Positions 60,077 through 64,000 of a DNA stretch of 64,000 bases are shown here, piece after piece. The notes below the pieces were generated by a model that saw only the letters and a program-made list of their open reading frames with translations, was not told the DNA's origin and did not search any database. The DNA is from Circinella umbellata. Lineage: Eukaryota > Mucoromycota > Mucoromycetes > Mucorales > Lichtheimiaceae. Position 1 is the first letter of the stretch. Every line of letters begins with the position of its first letter. The stretch lies in contig JAIWNF010000032.1 of assembly GCA_025093555.1 (NCBI GenBank), forward strand, positions 186,001-250,000, written 5' to 3'. The translations under genes were made by a program, and so were the position numbers.

Positions 60077-61536
60077 TGTATTATAATCATCTCTTTCATG
60101 TTGTTGTTGCTATTAAACATAAAAATCGTACTAACAAAACTATACTATCTTCAATCAGTATTTATTGCTTTTTTGTGAATGATATTCCAATGAATTAGTA
60201 GTTACAGTATGAGCAGCAAGCATTGACATATTTATATCAGTTTTGGCTTTAATTATTAATACGTAGTATCACTCGCCAGTAGCAACTATGTATGGAAATA
60301 AAGAAAAAAGTATATAGTATACCTAACGAAGTCTGTTTAGCAAGAAAAATTGCAGAAGTAGAACTATAAACCTTGTTTGAACATACAGTAATTTTCCTTG
60401 AGAATAATACTTTTTATTAGGCTGTGCAAGATAAAAAGAAGCCAGTTCATATAATGTACGTAGTAATTTTTTAAGATGATCTTGCTACAGTAAACTTACC
60501 TCTTAAGTTCTAGTGGTAAAAATTATAAGATTCGATACCGATAGAATACAGTGAGTAGCTAGTTGTATAAGTGTATAGTGATAAATAAATTAAATCAACA
60601 ACACCATTGTATAATATTTAATGGTAGTGAGGATATACATGAAGAAGTAAAGACATGAGGGAATTGCATCCATCTTGCATCCATCTTTCGCTTTTCATTC
60701 CGATTGGATAATAAAGTTTTTCCCCGCCTAGTATCTTTCATCCATCATTTAAATCTTTCATCCACCTTGCATCCATCTTTGATCCATCCTGTATCCATCT
60801 TCCGCTTTTCGATAATAACTGCTTTTTTTTTTTTTTTGCTGCGATCTTTACCATCTTTCATAACGCCTGTGACAACTGACCCCTTTTTACCTGTAACGTG
60901 AATCTAAAAACAGCCCTTTTCTCTACATTCGTATATTACATTCCTGCTTAACAACAAAAAGATACAAGAATGTGCCAGAAAAAAAAGTCGCAATGCAGTC
61001 ATACGTAACGTTCTTTATAATACAAATATGTATTTCATTTCATAGTTATATTACTAGCAAGTTAATCATTGTAACAGCTTTACGTACATTGCTATAAAAT
61101 AAGTAATTTGTTTATATTTAATAAGCTTGTCAAATATTTCTATTTTGATTTTACTAGGGACTGTAGCAAACAATTCTTGTGTTATGCTTTGGTATGTATC
61201 TCATCTCAGACACAAGTGAAATCTAAACTAACATATAAAAACTCTAAAACAATCTCACATCAGTTACTTTCCAAATAAACAAACAATCGGTTATGATACG
61301 TACTAACTGACAACAAACTACAAATAATTATTCTGTCACAATGACACTTTATTACGATAATTTAGTCAAACACGTACGTACGTATTCATAATCATATAAC
61401 ACACAATTCAATATAATGTCTAGTCAACCCCTTGGTTTTGCAATCCCGAGATTTTCAGATTTTTTGTTGCAGAACCGCAAATTCGCTATAAGCAAGAATC
61501 AATATATATCAATTATGCTTTGCTGACATTTTGGTA
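60077..61536. other. Intergenic region, no supported gene
   Basis: AT-rich. A cluster of short CATCCATCTT-type repeats occurs at 60660-60810. Confidence 0.4.
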
Positions 61537-64000
61537 TCTCCTCAATTGGACAATGATTTATAAGAATACAGAAGTCCATCGTCCTTTTTGATGGTTATAG
61601 GAGCTGCGATAAAGATCATCTCATCAACTGCACAAAGTCTAATTGAAAAATTATCCATTTCATTATTATAACTCACACGATCATTACAAATGAAAAACTA
61701 CATAATACATGTTGGCGATAATAGCGTTCGTTCTGTTGTTATTGAGTCCATTTTTTTAGTTGAGGAACTAAATTTTTAAAAAAAAGTTAATACAATACAT
61801 CAGAATGTAAACTGCATATATACATATCTATTGTTTAATACATACTTGAGATTTGGAAATTCGAACTGGTGAATCAAACGACGGGAGAATCATATCTTGA
61901 TCTATATATATTTCCTCTCTGATATCCCCGATGTATGTTTCTGCTGCTTTCACATTAAATATACCAGTACATCTTTAATTAGTCTATATTACTTTATACA
62001 AACAAATAAAAACCGATAATGTACCTGTATACAGTTCATGATCTAAAAAACACCTAAAATGGGATCCATGTTTGTCAGGTTTTGTGGTATGTAAAATGAC
62101 CTAGTTTCAGTCAGTATATTTCATACGTATCCATCACAAGCACACGGCGACGATAGGGTCGACCTCAGACCAACCAGGGTCTAACTTAGGTCCAGAGGGC
62201 CCTGTATTTCTATATAAAATAAATACACATTTTCAATCAATTATTTTTGCATGAATAAATATATCTAATTTTATAAGTCATAGGAAATATCAGAAAAAAT
62301 ACTTGCCTTCTGAAACAGCGCCACAAAGTTTAAGCTTTACTGGATCACCACCGTCTCGAACAGATTTACCAAAACAGTCCTTCAGACAATTTGCCAGTTT
62401 CACCAGTGTATGTACGTGGGGGGGGGGTTTACATTCAAGTAGAAATAATAATTAGCGTTTTTTTATCAGTTGTGTACACTGAGAAATCCCCTTTTTTCCC
62501 GATGCATTTATGTCAAATGCTTGGATACGATCCGTAGAACCTTGTATATTTCCATTTACACGAATAGTAGCTTGAGTTAGTTTCAAAACCATTTGCCCAG
62601 TTATAATATTTCTATATAAGTATACTCACCCTTCGGTTTGAATATAATTACTGTTGAGAAAATATGTTTTGAAGATAGGGAATAAGGTGTCCTTTACAAA
62701 ACGTATCTTCATTTATCAATGGTGGATTATATAGACTTGAGTACGATTTAAGACTTGAGTAGAAAATAAATAGTAAATAAATCAGTGTCAGGAGTGATTA
62801 TTACTATACTACATTTTTCACAATAAAACATCTTAAAACTTACAGATCACGGATAATATCTTGATATAAAGTAGCTTTTATTGAGTTCGGTACGTATCTG
62901 TGTAAGCCCATTGATTTAACACTTTTTTTGCTTCTTCTATACTACGCCGTGTAGCCATACATGTTTTTATAATCCACGACGCATGTTGTTCTTTTTAATC
63001 AACCAAATTATGCTCTATTATGGTATGTTTGTTAATAAGACCAGGTCCCACGTACGAAGGTGCATATAATTATCAATAGAGGACAAAGGTGATACGTGAC
63101 AAATGAAATTTAAAGCCTATATATGACATATCATGTTATTAATCACTTCGATTATAATTTATAATACCCCAATGATGACTGCTTCCAAAACCTTGATACT
63201 GGTCAAAACTTTGTTGCTCATTTAACAACATAACTACGGCATGATATGAAGTCCTCGGTTATGTTGACATTGTCTATTACCCATTATATGCATTAACCAT
63301 AGAAACAGATTTAATCAGTAATGAAGAAGCAAGACTATTATTGATCATTTCCGTTAAAAATTAAATACAAACCGTGGTTGCATTTTTCAGTAATTTCTAA
63401 TTTGTTAGTCCTCCTCCAACTAGATAATCATAATATATCATGTTTTTAGCTTCATCATCGAATGATTCTAATTCTGAATCAGTAAGAGGGACATACAACG
63501 AACTGGAATTATCTGAGGATATAGAGTTCTAAAAATTACAACAGGAACATATAAGAAAATAAGCAGAAATATATATCGATTTCATAAACACAGCACATCT
63601 AATCTTGCTAAGGATATGGGAGTGTTGTTGTTGTCCATAAAATGAGCCTTTCTCTTTTTTGGTGTATATTGTTCAGATAAAGTCAGTTTCTTCATTTTCT
63701 TTAAAATAATAATAGTAATAATAATATCTATCCCCTCCCCTCTGTCTACTCCAAGAAGAGTACTCTTTACCATTTAATGATATAGAGTCACTGTCTCTTG
63801 AAAAACTCTTATTTCTCTAAAAAATATAATCACACGAGGTCATACGTAGTTGGTTTCTATCGTTGACGTAGTAATAATTTTCTAACCTGTGCCCATATGA
63901 TAATATTTGCTTAGTTACCTGCTGCTCCTCTTCATAGTTTTTATCTTTATTCGTTATTGCCAAAGGTACTTGCGGGAAATTAACAGTACCCCCGTTGTTA
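61537..64000 (-). CDS. Unrecognised intron-rich or decaying gene (5' end beyond window)
   Basis: On the minus strand several blocks read like protein, in order from 64000 downwards: GGTVNFPQVPLAITNKDK (to 63919, donor), a block at 63816, one at 63538-63397 (SLYVPLTDSELESFDDEAKN), one ending near 63138 (AVVMLLNEQQSFDQYQGF), 62958-62878 (MATRRSIEEAKKVLNQW), about 62620-62455 (MVLKLTQATIRVNGNIQG), 62405-62305 (VKLANCLKDCFGKSVRDG), 62213-62130 (GPSGPKLDPGWSEVDP), about 61965-61845 (YIGDIREEIYIDQDMILPSF) and 61650-61537. The 62305-to-62213 junction is a clean GT-AG intron in frame; other junctions are unclear. VKLANCLKDCF recalls a large repeated family of unknown function in Mucorales genomes. 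It may be one gene, a pseudogene, or two. Confidence 0.35.

Overview
The window is AT-rich eukaryotic DNA with short GT-AG introns, mostly 60-130 nt, in nearly every gene. The gene set (C-5 sterol desaturase, a Bzz1-type F-BAR/SH3 protein, RAD18, MMS19, CK2 alpha, cactin) is that of a fungus. The base composition, intron density and repeat content suggest an early-diverging fungus such as a member of the Mucoromycota, but I cannot name the species from sequence alone.

Region 1 (1-11.1 kb) is a tandem array of PQQ-like beta-propeller genes: a 5'-truncated copy, two intact copies and a decayed fourth copy, all sharing the same intron positions. Between copies 2 and 3 sits a 4.4-kb Mutator-like element (2464-6871) with terminal inverted repeats, a 9-bp target duplication and an uninterrupted six-exon transposase gene. 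That protein has an N-terminal Cys/His zinc finger of WRKY-GCM1 type, a MULE core, a charged repeat linker and a C-terminal OTU-type cysteine protease domain. A decayed end of a related element abuts the fourth, dead PQQ copy.

Region 2 (11.2-22.1 kb) holds a 446-bp LTR-like repeat, RAD18 with a palindromic pair of MluI cell-cycle boxes in its promoter, arm A of an inverted duplication, a glutathione S-transferase, an ASXH-domain protein with four AT-hook repeats, and ERG3.

Region 3 (22.1-42.4 kb) is gene-poor at both ends. In its middle are a small basic protein, a TMEM223-like mitochondrial protein, cactin, and an unrecognised protein with hydrophobic repeats and an acidic tail. Arm B of the inverted duplication (34.9-38.45 kb) lies about 20 kb from arm A and carries an extra 1.5-kb block.

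Region 4 (42.4-59.1 kb) is dense in housekeeping genes: MMS19 (24 exons), BZZ1, CK2 alpha, a membrane-anchored kelch protein, and a divergent pair made of an AGGF1-like OCRE/FHA/G-patch protein and a NUDT15-like Nudix hydrolase.

Region 5 (59.6-64 kb) has the second, inverted copy of the LTR-like repeat and, on the minus strand at the window edge, a series of coding-like blocks that look like an intron-rich or decaying unknown gene.

The strongest candidates for novelty are the OTU-protease MULE and its repeated association with the PQQ array, the inverted duplication whose centre is far better conserved than its edges, the hydrophobic-repeat/acidic protein, and the unknown gene at the right edge. 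All exon coordinates were worked out by hand from splice signals, reading frame and comparison with known families.
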